A DNA stretch of 64,000 nt from Calliphora vicina (taxonomy: Eukaryota > Arthropoda > Insecta > Diptera > Calliphoridae). The notes under the pieces are model-generated. The model saw only the letters and a list, made by a program, of their open reading frames with translations, had not been told where the DNA came from and made no database searches. The stretch is from the NCBI RefSeq assembly GCF_958450345.1, contig NC_088780.1, positions 133,190,226 through 133,254,225 on the forward strand, read 5' to 3'. This document shows, in pieces, positions 1 through 11,772 of the stretch. The first letter of the stretch is position 1. Each line of letters begins with the position of its first letter. The translations under genes and the position numbers were made by a program.

Positions 1-603
1 AATGAATTGTTTATCTCACACCAAACTATTTAAAAATAACAAAAACGAATAAAAGTCTACCAAACCATTTAAATATAAATCATTTTATAACTGTTATTTT
101 CAGTGATTTATTTTTATCACAAAAATATAAATCACAATTTGGGTTTTTTGATATATGGACGAGTTATTTTCGATTTCTGGTATATAGAAGATATGCCACC
201 TAATTTTTATGGCAATTGGTCCATAATTAGTCAGTCACAGCTCCCATATAAATACTATACTTTCTTACTTGTGTTTTGGTGATTTTATTTCAGATGTCAC
301 TGTCAATGTTCAAAAAAATCTCCACAATTAATAAATTAATTGTTTACCCGTTATATTTCTTAGCATGGCTGTATAAATAAATTACAATTCTGTTTTTAAG
401 AGGTTTTTTGTGGATGTATTTATTTATGTATATTTGAGTATTAAACTTAAGTTCGACTGAATTAAATTTAAAATACATTAAAAATACGGAAATAATTTCA
501 TAACTTTAAAACAACAGTTTCAATGCTTTGACATTGACCGATTTTTTAAAAAGATGAGTTCAAAGACCTTTACATTGGGACTGTTCTTCAAGTGTTCGTT
601 TAA
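1..603. other. AT-rich flank downstream of the first gene
   Basis: No reading frame or RNA gene is recognisable here. Read on the minus strand this is the 3' flank of the neighbouring Asn/Pro-rich gene. A minus-strand AATAAA near 420-427 could be its polyadenylation signal. The rest is simple AT-rich sequence. Confidence 0.4.
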
Positions 604-2070
604 TCAAATACGTCTGATATCGATTAATAACGTTGGATCCTCGTTATCTTTAGCAACATAGTATGGTGAGTCGGGATTTATAATAATGCCGGGTTGTATT
701 TTTTCGGGTAAAATTGTGTGAGGACGACTGGTTGTCGAAGGTACGGGTGAGAATGTTGGCGGCGGTAATTGTATAGGTTGGGAAGGTGGTAAGGAATTAT
801 TGGGAAACTGAGGTACTGGTTTAAAAAGTGGATTTACTGCTGGCTCACTTATTAGATCACCCTGGTAAGGTAAATTATTGCCACCATTTGTTGGGGGTAA
901 ATTTGGATTTGGGCTTTGTATATTCCAGTTGGGTGTTTGGGGATTATTATTCGGTTGAAGTCCACTATTGCCTTGAAAATCTGTATTAGGAGTTTGTATA
1001 TTCCAGTTGGGATTTGGAGTTTGTATGTTCCAGTTTGGATTTTGGTTATTATTTGGCTGTAGGATGCTATTTCCAGGAATATTTGGTTGCGGATTAGTAA
1101 CTGCTGGTTTAGTTGAAGGAATATTAGATGGTAAACCATTGTTTGAAGGGACGTTTGGTTTTAGTACCTTTGGAGGGTTGGTAGTGATCTGAGGTTTACT
1201 TGTAGGTTTGTTCGGTTTTGGTGTTTGTTGACCTTGATTCGATGGCTGTGGTTTAGGTTTTATCATATTTTGTGGCCTGGCTGTAGGTATAATTGGTTTC
1301 GTAGTAGTTGTTTGAGTTTTTGGTTTGGTATTAGTAGAAGGGCGAGAGGTGGCCGATTGATTAGGCTTTTTAATATTATTTTGATTTGGTTTGGTACCCG
1401 GGTTTTGAATATTAGTTTTATGTCCTTGATTACCAGCCTGAGGATTGCGATTAAAATTAGCTTGGGGTTTATTTGGTCCTTGATTCGGCCTTTGACCTTG
1501 ATTATTTGCGACAGGTCTTCTATTATTATTACCGCTATTGTTATTGTTATTATTTTTATTAATATTGTTATTATTAGGTCTCTTGCCTGAATTATTATTA
1601 TTATTACTGTTGTTGTTGGGACGTTGATTTTGCTTCTGATTATTATGATTTTGATTCTTCTTTCCATTATTGCCTTGATTTTGTCCATTTTGTTTGTGGG
1701 CTTGATTATTGACATTTAAATTGGGTTTATTTTTATTTACATTGTTATTATTAAATCCTTGACCATTATTAAAATTTGGTTTATTTCTTATTGCATTTCC
1801 TGGCAAAAATGGCTGGGGTAATATTGGTAGGGGAAAGTTTGGTTGTCCGAAACCATTAAAACCTCCTCCAAATGGTTGATAGAAATTATTTACTGGTGGT
1901 TGAAAACCAACACCAAATCCTGCTGAAGAACTAGACGATGCTGAAGCAGTCACTCCATTAGCACTTGCAAAAGCAACAGCTGTAGCTTGTCCCTCAACTG
2001 GAGGCGTTTTATTTTGCAAACAAATGCCCGATAATAGAAATTTTAAAATTAAACTTTTAAATGCGACCAT
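604..2070 (-). CDS. Asn/Pro-rich low-complexity secreted protein
   Basis: A 488-residue open frame without introns. It starts at an ATG in a good context (A at -3) and ends in TGA. The first ~20 residues (MVAFKSLILKFLLSGICLQ) look like a signal peptide. A short Ala/Ser-rich stretch (ATASASSSSS-like) follows, then a Gly/Phe/Pro segment (GFQPPVNNFYQPFGGGFNGF), then about 300 residues dominated by Asn, Gln, Pro, Lys and Thr. Near residues 330-390 there are near-identical short repeats of the type PNWNIQTPN. There is no enzymatic domain. The composition suggests an extracellular structural or matrix-type protein such as cuticle, eggshell or glue, but that is inference from composition only. I do not recognise a named orthologue. 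Such a long frame in AT-rich DNA, headed by a signal peptide, supports a real gene. An additional 5' non-coding exon cannot be excluded. Confidence 0.75.
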   Translation of the reverse strand: MVAFKSLILKFLLSGICLQNKTPPVEGQATAVAFASANGVTASASSSSSAGFGVGFQPPVNNFYQPFGGGFNGFGQPNFPLPILPQPFLPGNAIRNKPNFNNGQGFNNNNVNKNKPNLNVNNQAHKQNGQNQGNNGKKNQNHNNQKQNQRPNNNSNNNNNSGKRPNNNNINKNNNNNNSGNNNRRPVANNQGQRPNQGPNKPQANFNRNPQAGNQGHKTNIQNPGTKPNQNNIKKPNQSATSRPSTNTKPKTQTTTTKPIIPTARPQNMIKPKPQPSNQGQQTPKPNKPTSKPQITTNPPKVLKPNVPSNNGLPSNIPSTKPAVTNPQPNIPGNSILQPNNNQNPNWNIQTPNPNWNIQTPNTDFQGNSGLQPNNNPQTPNWNIQSPNPNLPPTNGGNNLPYQGDLISEPAVNPLFKPVPQFPNNSLPPSQPIQLPPPTFSPVPSTTSRPHTILPEKIQPGIIINPDSPYYVAKDNEDPTLLIDIRRI

Positions 2071-2739
2071 TTTAAAATCCGTTAATAATACGACGTCATA
2101 CTATAACGACCAAATAGTTTAAAATTCACAAAAGTACTAAATTTAAGATTATTCACTAGAAAGAAATACCTTAGAAGAATTTATGTTTGATTTCGCAGTT
2201 AAAAATATAAAAAAAATGATTATTAGAGATATTTGATTATCTCTGCAGCATTCAGCTGTATGGGTCACTCAATTAAATATTCAAGCAATACAATTAAGAA
2301 ATTCAATAAAGAACTCAGTATTACTTTGAGTAATAGATAAGACTGGTTTGATATAAATTGACATTTTCAATTAGATGATTTAAAAATTGTTCAGAGATTT
2401 TTTAAAGCAATTATGTATAAATACACACATACATAGTATGTATGTATCTGTTTAATTTACAAATAAAGTTTTAAAGAAAAATATTATTATCAACTGATTT
2501 TGAATTGTATAAATTAAAATACATATGAGGAAAATCATAAATATGTGAGAATTTGACTTAACATATTTTAAAACACTTTTTTTATAACACGAACGACATT
2601 TTGTAGTTGTATACACCGATACTTATGTGTGCTAAAAGTTTCGAGTTAATAATTTGTCTCATTCCGCGCAAAAATTCGTAAAAATAAAGCTTTTGCTGAA
2701 TTTAAAATTCATAGAATCCTCTCGCAACTATCGGCGTAT

Positions 2740-3307
2740 TGTTACGAAATTGTACTTGAATTCAAATATAACGATTTTAAGGGGTGATTTAAAAGTAGCA
2801 TAATGCTTTCAAATAACAGTGCTGTAATAGCAAACTGTAACATATCTGTGGGCATTATCAAATAAAAGCTTTCAGTTGACCATTGATCGTATGTTGGCAA
2901 CGCTGTTTGCTGCGACCGTATATTCGAATTCGAATATTCAGTTAAAGAACATTGTAGAAATAAAGCTTACTAGATGGTAATGCAGTGTTATAAATAGTGG
3001 CAGAGGTTGCACTCGTCAGTCAGTTTATCAGAGACGCTATTCGAATAAACATCAACTGAGTGCCTTAAAGTGTGCTGTATTTTTCAAGTGAATTCGTGTA
3101 CATTATAAAGTGTCTGTATTTCTGAGAATTTATAAACGTGTATAAAAAAACATTGAGTGACTATTTAATTATATTGTTGTTGTATATTTGAATAAATAAA
3201 GAGTTGTTACCATTTTCAAACTACTAAACGGCTTTTATTTGCAATCAAAAGTATCCGGTTTATTTAAAGGAAATAAACTAACGTTTTGAAAAGTTTAAAA
3301 CGTAACA
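2740..3307 (+). repeat. Solo LTR of a gypsy-type (mdg1/412-like) retrotransposon
   Basis: The segment begins TGTTACG and ends CGTAACA, a perfect 7-bp terminal inverted pair of TG..CA type. It is flanked on both sides by the 4-bp direct repeat GTAT (2736-2739 and 3308-3311). Inside are an LTR-type promoter, TATAAATA at 2989-2996 with a TCAGTCAGT initiator at 3016, and an AATAAATAAA signal at 3191-3200, so U3, R and U5 are in plus orientation. No gag, pol or second LTR is present. This is what remains after recombination between two LTRs. A 4-bp duplication fits gypsy-superfamily integrases. The mdg1/412 assignment is from general resemblance. Confidence 0.85.
2989..3025 (+). promoter_or_regulatory. 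LTR core promoter (TATA plus initiator)
   Basis: TATAAATA at 2989-2996 is followed about 27 bp later by TCAGTCAGTT (3016-3025), matching the insect initiator TCAGT at the normal spacing. It lies inside the solo LTR and could still drive transcription to the right. Confidence 0.6.
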
Positions 3308-3470
3308 GTATGTTAAAATATTTATAACATTTTTAATAATTATGAATACGTCAATTTTTTAGTAGGTAAAGCCTTAAAAGTAAATGTTGAGAAAAATTAA
3401 TTTTTTTTTGGATTTTTTTCTGAAATTTGGGCGCCTTGAAAAATCGATTGCTAAATCTACCCACCCAAAC

Positions 3471-4143
3471 CTACACCTTCGTGAGAAGGATATACATATA
3501 TAAGTTTATCATTCCGTTTGTAATTTCCACAATATAATTTTCCGACCCTATAAAGTATATATATTCTGGATCCTTATAGATTGCGGAATCAATTAAGCCA
3601 TGTCCGTCTGTTGAAATCAATTTTCTGAAGACCCCAGATATCTTCGGGATCCAAATCTTCAATAATTTTGTCAGACATGCTTTCGAGAATTTAAAATCAC
3701 CCAAAAAATCATCCAAAAACGGCTGAGATATGAGGAAAAAACCAGGACAACCTCGATGTTTACCTATTTTTGACCTATATCTGGATTACTAAGTTATTAA
3801 TATAGACAATATGGATATCTAATGATAGATATTTCAAATACCTTTGCAACGACGTATATAAGACCATAGTAAGTTGGACCTACAACGGGTCGAAATCGGA
3901 AAAAATATTTTGTAACAGAAATTTTTTCCACCAAAAAAAAATTTAAAAAACCAAAAATTTTTTTTTAATTTAAAAAAAAAAATTAAAGTAATAATTCGAA
4001 AAAAAAAATTCCATAAAATAAAAAAACAGCTTTGAAAAAAAAAATTTTGTTTACATAAAAATTTTTAAAATTTATATTTTGAAGTATAATTTGGTGAAGG
4101 GTATATAAGATTCGGCACAGCCGAATATAGCTTTTTTACTTGT
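3471..4143 (-). repeat. Dispersed repeat family A, most complete copy
   Basis: About 670 bp that recur in the window at 10870-11213, at 48722-50940 (split by a Tc1 element), and in fragments near 22140-22505, 25375-25560, 27720-27770, 54310-54470 and 62955-63060. Shared blocks include the minus-strand phrases GGAAATTACAAACGGAATGA and CCGAAGATAT, and a terminal hairpin ATTCGGC-ACA-GCCGAAT close to a TTACTTGTT end. A minus-strand open frame of 81 residues over 3471-3716 is only the translated repeat. No transposase or polymerase is encoded. The class is undetermined. Confidence 0.75.
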
Positions 4144-5189
4144 TAATAAAAACAATATTGTGGTTAGTATGTACATGGGAAATTCATTCTAGTTTGAGGG
4201 TATACAGAATCTACGAAATTCTAATAATGTTGTTTAACAAACTTGACTATTTTTAACCGATAAGAATAATACAAAATACAAATTTCAAAAAAATACTTTT
4301 TTTCTGTGGTTAGTACACACGGAATTATATTTTTAACCGATAAGAATAATACAAGCTACATTCCTGTAAAATTAAGATTTTATTACCCTACGTCTTCACA
4401 AGCCATTAATTTGTTTACATGGCCAAGAATTTCTAGTTCACACATGAATTTGTCTCTAGTGGACAGGAACATATCATTGACAATAGGTGTCCAAAGAAGA
4501 CAAATTCATGTGCTCACACACAATTGTTTTTTGAGTGAACCATTTGATGGCTGGTCATTGGGGCACTTAGAAAAAGGCGATCTTAGAAGCAGTACATAAT
4601 GAATTCCCACTTGTAGACAGACGCTATTTATGATGCAATTTTAATAGTACTTTATCATTTTTTTTCGGCCAAAATTTAAAAAAAAACATTGTCCCTAAAA
4701 GTGTCTGCGGCTTAAGTGTAATTGCCCAAAATCGAAAAAGTAAAACTACACAAAAACACCAAGCTAAACGTAAAGTGTATGCTTATTACAATTTTAACTG
4801 TTGCTATTTATTTTTGTTAATGACGCATGTATTTATTTTCAGTCTATAACGGAATGACCCATATGATTTTTAAAAACAAGTTTCCATCATAATTAAAATT
4901 CTCAAAAAAGACCAGTTTACTTTTGTTTAAATTTTAAACAACTACAAACAAAAAAGCTTATAGAAAAAGTACCACCTGATGCAAAATCTAAAGGCAAAAC
5001 GAAACTTAATAATTATGAGAATATATATATAGAATACTTGTTCCTTTTCCTTGATATATTTTATTTCCCGTTTGACCAAAAAAAAAGAAAAAAATTCTCA
5101 TCCTCAACATGATGAAAATCGTTACAAAATGTATAAATATCATGATATTGACATTGCTATATCATATTTACTAAATCTAAAAACGAACA

Positions 5190-5423
5190 ATGTACGGTTA
5201 TTCATCATACGGTCTTATATATTTTGTCGTCATTGTCTCTATTTTCGCAATGTCTCATTGTGTGGCACAATCGTTGCAGGATCTTAATTTCAATGGTAAT
5301 ATGATGCGAGTACGTAGTGGACGAACATATACGGATATAGCACGTATTACCAATCCAAATCAGTATGCACACGTAGGTATGCAACCATATCCAGGACAAC
5401 CATTTTGGCCCCAAGGCAGATAA
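5190..5423 (+). CDS. Small secreted peptide, 77 aa
   Basis: A short intronless frame starting at ACAATG (A at -3) and ending in TAA. Residues ~8-26 form a clear hydrophobic signal sequence (LIYFVVIVSIFAMSHCVA), with probable cleavage after CVA. The mature part, about 50 residues, is polar and ends in a Pro/Gly/Trp-rich tail (QPYPGQPFWPQGR). It contains no cysteine, so it is not a defensin-type peptide. AATAAA-like signals follow within 100 bp. I recognise no orthologue. It could be an accessory-gland, cuticle or antimicrobial-type peptide, but nothing in the sequence decides this. Confidence 0.55.
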   Translation: MYGYSSYGLIYFVVIVSIFAMSHCVAQSLQDLNFNGNMMRVRSGRTYTDIARITNPNQYAHVGMQPYPGQPFWPQGR

Positions 5424-6329
5424 TGTAAAAAAGACAATTCTGATGCAGACAAAAAAAAAAATTAATATCGATTGTATTTTTATTGATAATAAATTCTAAT
5501 CTAAAATAAACCTTTATCCGTATTTATTTATTAAAAAAAGAAGATATTGTGATTTGAAAACACGTTAGAATAAAATAAATGAGTATGGTAAAAGTCGAAT
5601 TTAATTATCTCTAATTTGATTTTTGTTTGAATTTATAAATACCGTTATATGAATTTTAGTCCAATGAGCAATTTTATAAACCCACCGATTTGTGTGTATT
5701 TTCTATAAAAACATTTATCTGGTTCACACGATTCGGTAATTTTTATATATTCTATTACTAGAAAATATCAGTGGCATATTTCACATTGTCTTTCCAAGGA
5801 AAACATTTAAATGAACTCAAGTCTGAATACTAATTACTAATATCTATAGGACCCAGAATAAAGAAAGTAATCCTGAGCAGTTTGGTATACCTAAAGATGG
5901 GTGTTAGGACAATATTTTTGTACGTTACAAATATCAGCACTAATCCAATATACTATTCCAACTATTGTGGTGTAGGGTATAAAAATTGTAATGAAACCGT
6001 TTTAATGAAAACACATACATATTTTAAATTATTCCACAAATAATTCGATTTGACAAAGATTTGTAAAGAAACCGTATGATTTGGATAGTAAAACTGCAAG
6101 ACAATTTGACAGTTGTGTGACTCTGAAATTTATGAAATGATTTAAAAAACAATGATGTTTTTTTTGTTTTGAGACCTCGATTATTTTGAAAGTCCCGTCT
6201 AAAAAAGGATAATATCTCATTATCCGTGAAGATTCAAAATCTAGATATATACTTATGTAGTTTAGTTATCCAAGATTTGATTTTGTTTTTCACTTATGTA
6301 TGTATATCTAATTCATCAATTGAAAGTAT
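5424..6329. other. Gene-free AT-rich stretch with degenerate repeats
   Basis: No supported gene. The segment near 5745-5800 (a TTCTATTACTAGAAAATAT-type block) recurs near 25490-25530, so part of this is dispersed repeat. The short frames at 6029-6220 and 6226-6414 show no protein features. Confidence 0.4.
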
Positions 6330-7013
6330 CCCAGCAGTTAAGCAAGTAGTCAATGTATTCCTTAAATGTCACAAATGGCTGATTCCAATTTATGTATATA
6401 TTTTTGTCATTTGACAGGTATGTGCTCTTTGTAGTGGAGAGAGAAGACAATTGGTTACTTTATACATCCCAAGTAATCTAGCGTCAAGACAAATGTCACT
6501 TAAGTGTATCTAAGTAATCACTTTTAACTTTTTGTGAGTATATCTTAGAAACAGGTTTTATACAAATTGTTTTGATATAATTCTCATACAGTTTATTTTC
6601 AATTTTGCTTAAGTATACTGATATCCTATGTATCCAATAGTCACTTAAGTGTGGCTTAGTAACCTATAGGGAAGTCACTTTAAACGTTTATTTTGTACTG
6701 CACTTTAGACTGTCTATGATGTCTTTTTAGCTGAATATTTGAGGTCAATTAGCACCAGTACATGTTAAAATAACTAGTTATGTAGCTGATCAAGTAACCA
6801 GTTCGGCAGCTAGTAGGGTAACTGACGACATTTAACCAGTATGTGAATCCAATGCGATGACTACTTTGGACCCGCAATTAGACAGTCTAAAATGGTCAAT
6901 TGCCTCCCTTCTTAGGACATGCACGTGTTAAAATTACATATACATAGCTATTGAAGTAACCCTAAATGATGGGTAAAATCACTAGTTCGGGACTGTCTCC
7001 TAGAACTGCTGGG
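6330..7013. mobile_element. MITE-like element with CCCAGCAGTT ends, copy 1
   Basis: It begins CCCAGCAGTT at 6330 and ends AACTGCTGGG at 7013, so the 10-bp termini are inverted. A second, shorter copy lies at 25018-25359, with shared internal blocks such as CAATTGGTTACTTTATACAT and CACTTAAGTGT. No transposase is encoded. The interior carries several loose repeats of AAGTAACC and CACTTAAGTG. Confidence 0.65.
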
Positions 7014-7810
7014 ATGTATTTGGCAGTATTACTAACATTATGCTGAAATGTATACTCAGAATATTATAGATTACTAAAAGGTGTAATAAATACGTATATA
7101 TTAATTTACTACTGTTTATGAGTCTTCTTTTTTTATCGCTGACATTATCTAAGAGGTAGTTGTGTTTATGAATAGTTAGGAATATATTTAGTAACATTTC
7201 TGGCAAACAATTTTTAAACAAGTAACACGAGTTAGAGCAACAATAACATGTAAGTAAGCATTAGTTATCATTAGAACAAATGTTTAAGTTTTTCGATATT
7301 ACAATCACATATGAATAATTTTCAATAGGGGGCGTAGAAAAATATAAAACATTGTAAAAATAAAACAAAAAAGTTAACTAAGGCCAGATCATTATAATAA
7401 TTTTGTAATAAGTAGCAAAATAATTTTAAGATTTACAAATTATACGCCTAAATACGAGTCCTATCTTCAAAGTTAAGGAATTTGATTGATTCCTACTACA
7501 TTAAAGTTGTAATTCTGAAGTTTTATCAAAATCTGGAAAAAAAAATACAAACGTAATATTTCTTAAGCTTTCTATGAAAATTGTAAATATTAAAAATTTG
7601 GGCTTTCAAAGAAGTTGGTAAAAATTTTCACAGTACTGATATTGTGTAATCATTTTAACTATTTACCAAATTATTTGCAAAATTACGATTTTATGGAAAT
7701 ATGACAATATGATAAGACCTATTTTTTTATCAACATTAGGCAAGTCAAATAATATATTTCGTTTTTTATATTAAAGCAAAAGTGAAGTTTTTGCTACAGA
7801 ATCTGATTAA

Positions 7811-8432
7811 CAATTTTAGAAAAACAAATAATTACAAAGAAATATTAGTTCCACTTTGAAAACTGAAAGCGGTTTCATTCCGAAAGAAATTTTAGTTTTA
7901 CTTTTTCTGAAGAAGCAAAATACGGAATTAATTCCACTTTCGATCGGAATTTAATTCTGTGAGAGGCCTGATTGTCAAAGTGTCCTAATATTTCACAATG
8001 CTTTAAAAATGTTGTTATGGTTTTTCAAGCAAAAAATGTCTTAAAATAATACTACTCTGTATGTTATGTTTATTGTGTATTCGTACCAACCAGCATAGAC
8101 CTGCGCCGAACGCCTAAGAGTCGGTTAAACCGAACCGCCCGGTCGTGCAATATTAGGTCATTATGACAATATATGACATGATAAGAGACCTTGAGAATTT
8201 ACCAATTTGGATCAGAATTATATCATGATAGTTTAAAAAAATTGTTGTTGTGCTTCAAACAAAAAAGTTCTAAACTAATAAGACTTTTTCAACTATCAGT
8301 CCTGTCACAGAATTCCATTCCGTATTTCGCTTCTTCAGAAAAAGTAAAACGAAAATTTCTTTCGGAATGAAACCACTTTCAGTTTTGAAAGTGGAATTGA
8401 TGTTTCATTGCAATTATTTGCTTTTCTACCAT
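7811..8432. repeat. Foldback (long inverted repeat) element
   Basis: Left arm ~7811-7975 and right arm ~8300-8432 are inverted copies over roughly 130 bp. They share blocks such as CATTCCGAAAGAAATTTT and CTTTTTCTGAAGAAGC. The spacer is ~320 bp and encodes nothing. A fragment of the left arm recurs at 31945-32012 inside an intron of the acid phosphatase gene. Confidence 0.75.
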
Positions 8433-9354
8433 TTCCGCACCAAACACTTAATTTTTGTTTTAATATATCAAACACTGTCAAATTAAAATCAGAAATACAG
8501 AATTATTAAATATTTTTGAAATTAATAAATTACACGGAATCTAAAGAACCTTAAACGAAATCGATCGGAATAAAAACTACGGAATTGAAACCATTCCGAA
8601 GAAAACGTGTGACTGGCCAGTATGTTTATCGATTTTCCATAAAATATATTTTGTGAACTGACGAGTCTAAAATTGTTTTATTTGGAAGTTCGACATAAAA
8701 TAGTTAAAATATTAAACAATTTAGTGGTACTGCTATCATCTTGTTGGCAACTGTAGTCCTCTTCGAAATTTATCGTTTATAAAAGTACATAATATATGCC
8801 TTCTGAATCTGATTGTTATAATATAATAGTAGGCACTGCCACTGCAGCAGTAACAATACTGATAATGACAATATTATCACAGTCTATAATATTGTTGGTG
8901 GCTGATAAACAAAAAATATTGATAAATTTAATATGTTGGTGGTAGGTATAATAATGATAACAAAAAGAAAATGTTGACATTTTTAATGCTACGAATAGAA
9001 CTAAAGAATAGAGGCACCAATGATAAAAATAATACAATCAAAATATCAATAAGCACTCTATGGGCGGTAATTCTTTTGCAGTAGACTTTTAAAATCAAAT
9101 TTTCATATACATACCAAATAAAAATTAAATTTGCTGTATAATAGAAATAGATTATGTATAGATTAAGAGTAATAGGCGATTTTCAAAGGAAAATTTTGTG
9201 AAATTTTTCGAAATGATATATTTCGGAAACCATGCCTCAATTCTCAAGTTAGGTAGAACTATATCCAGAGAATCCTCTATATAATATTTATCTAAATTTA
9301 CATAATTATAATGGGAGATAACACATCCGAAAATAAAAGTTTTCTGTAATATTA

Positions 9355-9545
9355 AAACCGTTAAATGGAAACGGTAACGCTAATTTAAAATATTTCGATA
9401 GCGGTGTCTGTATTTTGGCGTATTTCATTATCTTTATGTTAGCGGTATCAGTATTTTGGTAACGGTATTTTTATAATATCGGTAATTTGGATAACGGTAG
9501 CCGGATAACGAGTAGTACAAATAAATATCGGCTTACGCCGATACT
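9355..9545. repeat. Degenerate direct repeats of a GCGGTATCAGTATTTTGG motif
   Basis: Several imperfect tandem copies of an ~25-30 bp motif (AACGGTA...GTATTTTGG) run from about 9360 to 9520, also read as GCGGTGTCTGTATTTTGG and GTAACGGTATTTTTATAA. No coding potential. Probably an internal part of a transposon, or a decayed minisatellite. Confidence 0.45.
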
Positions 9546-10305
9546 AATACACATTTTTAATGTTACGAATTTGTCAACAACATTGAACGACTACCGTATA
9601 TTTGCACATTGATACGTATTGTTGTTCTAGCATTTCTGCCTTTCAGTCTGTAGAACTTATTCGTAGTACATACATGTATGTACTATATATTCAGTAGTGT
9701 TTGCGCCGTTTTTTGAAATAAATGATTCTTATTTATACAGTTTATGTCGAATCGAACGAACGTGCATACAACAACGCCGCATGTAAATTGTTTGTTGGCC
9801 GTTTTCAAACACTTGTTGATTGAATGCATTTCCAAACACAAAGTGTTGAGAGTGCGACGGAAGCGTTTGTTATACATTTTCGGTTGCAGTGAGCGATACC
9901 GTTTAAGTGCTTGTAAATTTTACATTAACTGTAATATTGAAAGAAAGAAAAAAAAAGTTGAAATAAAATGCTTAAATAAAATGAACTTGATCTTGAGTAT
10001 ATAACAAAATACCAACTCTTATTTATACTTAGTTACATAAAAAAATAAATTTATAACATTTCTATGCGATAGTGAATGCTTAAATTAACAAAAACAAACA
10101 AAATTATAAAAAAAATATTTTATGTAGATATAAAATAATTGATTAAAATATACAAATTAATTGAACGTAACTGTTAAATGATATAAAACAATAATTGAAC
10201 TATAATATTTATGAGCTTTCTAATGAGTTTATGCTCAAATAGGTATAATATAAACAAAATTGAATAAAAGAATATATGTGTGGGCATTTTTAGAGTAGCC
10301 CAATC

Positions 10306-10686
10306 TTAGCGGGATAAATATGCAGTAAAGAGGCCATCCTAAATGCCTCATTTTGCAGACTCAAGGACTTCTAGCCGCATGGCAAAATCATTCCAATTTT
10401 ACACGCTGCTGTTAGAGGGCTATGGGAAGGTCTACTTATGATAGGCTGCAAGCAATTTATTGTTGTAAATTTTTAAGGAGAGTTAATCAAAAAGATGAAG
10501 AGTATTTTATTTCTTGATGTAGACTATTTTCATTTACTCACTTGTTGTTAGAAAGGGAATTCATAGGGATTCTTGAACACCTTCTAAGAGCAGGCAGAGT
10601 GGAATGAGTATAGGATATTTTAGAATGTGTAAGTATGCCTTTTAGAAGGCCTACACACTGAAGTCCTATAATTTTTTCCCGCTGGG
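10306..10686. mobile_element. MITE with CCCAGCGGG ends, copy 1 (left end decayed)
   Basis: The right end reads TTTTTTCCCGCTGGG. The left end reads TAGCGGGATAAATATGCAG, with the first bases diverged. Internal blocks such as CATTTTGCAGAC, CAAGGACTT and CACCTTCTAAGAGCAGGCAG match the better-preserved copy at 29167-29516. Non-autonomous. Confidence 0.7.
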
Positions 10687-10869
10687 AATACTAGAACCCA
10701 ACCACAACGTGGTACATACATATTTGAAAATCGAATACAATGTTTTGGAAGCAACTTCAAAAGGGAATTTAGAAAAACGACGTCATTAAATTCATCGTCT
10801 GAATTGGATGTAAAACAAAAAGAATATATAAGAAAACTATGTAAAAAGCATCATGTTTTTCCGTTATTT

Positions 10870-11213
10870 CCATATTTATTATACCCTTCACGAGAACGGT
10901 ATATACATATAAGTTCGTCATTCCGTTTGTAATTTCCACAATATAATTTTCCGACCCTATAAAGTATATATATTCTGAATCCTTATAGATAGCGGTGTCG
11001 ATTGAAATCAAATTTCTGAAGATCCCAGATATCTTCGGGATCCGAATAACTCTGTCAGACATGTTTTCGAGAATTTTTCTATTTAAAATCAGCAATGGCT
11101 GAGATATGAGGAAAAACCAGGACAACCTCGATTTTTGACCTTGTATATCTGGATTACTAAGTCATTAATATAGACAATATGGATATCTAATGATAGATAT
11201 TTCAAAGTATACC
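10870..11213 (-). repeat. Dispersed repeat family A, partial copy
   Basis: Matches the 3471-4143 copy in the same orientation (AATTTCCACAATATAATTTT, CAGATATCTTCGGGATCC), but stops near 11213, where it meets a Tc1 transposase relic. Confidence 0.7.
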
Positions 11214-11227
11214 TTTAGGGTTGTGAC

Positions 11228-11335
11228 CGACCTACCCAATCGCCAGATCTCAATCCTATAGAAAATTGGATTTTGGAATTTGTAGATAGCAAAATACAGG
11301 CTCAAAATTATAGGAAGAGAGTTGTTTGTTTTCTA
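11228..11335 (+). pseudogene. Tc1/mariner transposase C-terminal relic
   Basis: From 11228 the frame reads R-P-T-Q-S-P-D-L-N-P-I-E-N, then WILEFVDSKIQAQNYRKR. This is the conserved block around the catalytic Glu of Tc1-type DDE transposases (QSPDLNPIENLW). About 35 codons survive. The two catalytic Asp regions and the inverted repeats are not present nearby. It abuts repeat family A. Confidence 0.8.
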
Positions 11336-11772
11336 TTTTAAGCATTTAATTAATTATGTTCTTATTTTTTGTTGTTAATATAAGTAAATTAAAGATATAC
11401 ATATGTACATATGTAGGTACATACTCGTATTGAAATACCAAAATACATAAAAATATCTTAAATAATTTTTTGAAGTGTGACCTATTAATTGATTATTATT
11501 AATAGGTCACAGGTTCAATTATATTGTCAACCTCAGTTATGTTTACATTAGGACTGATCCCCAAAAAAGTAGTCTAAGTTTCAAATTAAACTGAGTGTTT
11601 CCATATTATTATTAAGATACCATTTCTCAAAATTCACTAGCAGTTGGTGAGTTGCATCAATTGAGATTCTTTAGATTTTTATCGTAAAAAGTTTTCGAAT
11701 CGAAAAGATTTTTAAAATTTGATTTTGATACTGTTCAAACTGAATATATTGAAAGTATAGACACAGTAGCTC

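Noticed and set aside
1225..1590. Plus-strand open frame opposite the Asn-rich gene
   Set aside because: It is the antisense shadow of the AAT/AAC-rich coding strand and has no protein-like features.
3471..3716. 81-residue minus-strand protein
   Set aside because: The same translated phrases occur at other family A copies with stops and indels; it is repeat sequence.
9744..10004. 86-residue basic/cysteine-containing frame
   Set aside because: The C-terminal half is Lys/Asn-rich AT filler and there is no signal peptide or family resemblance.
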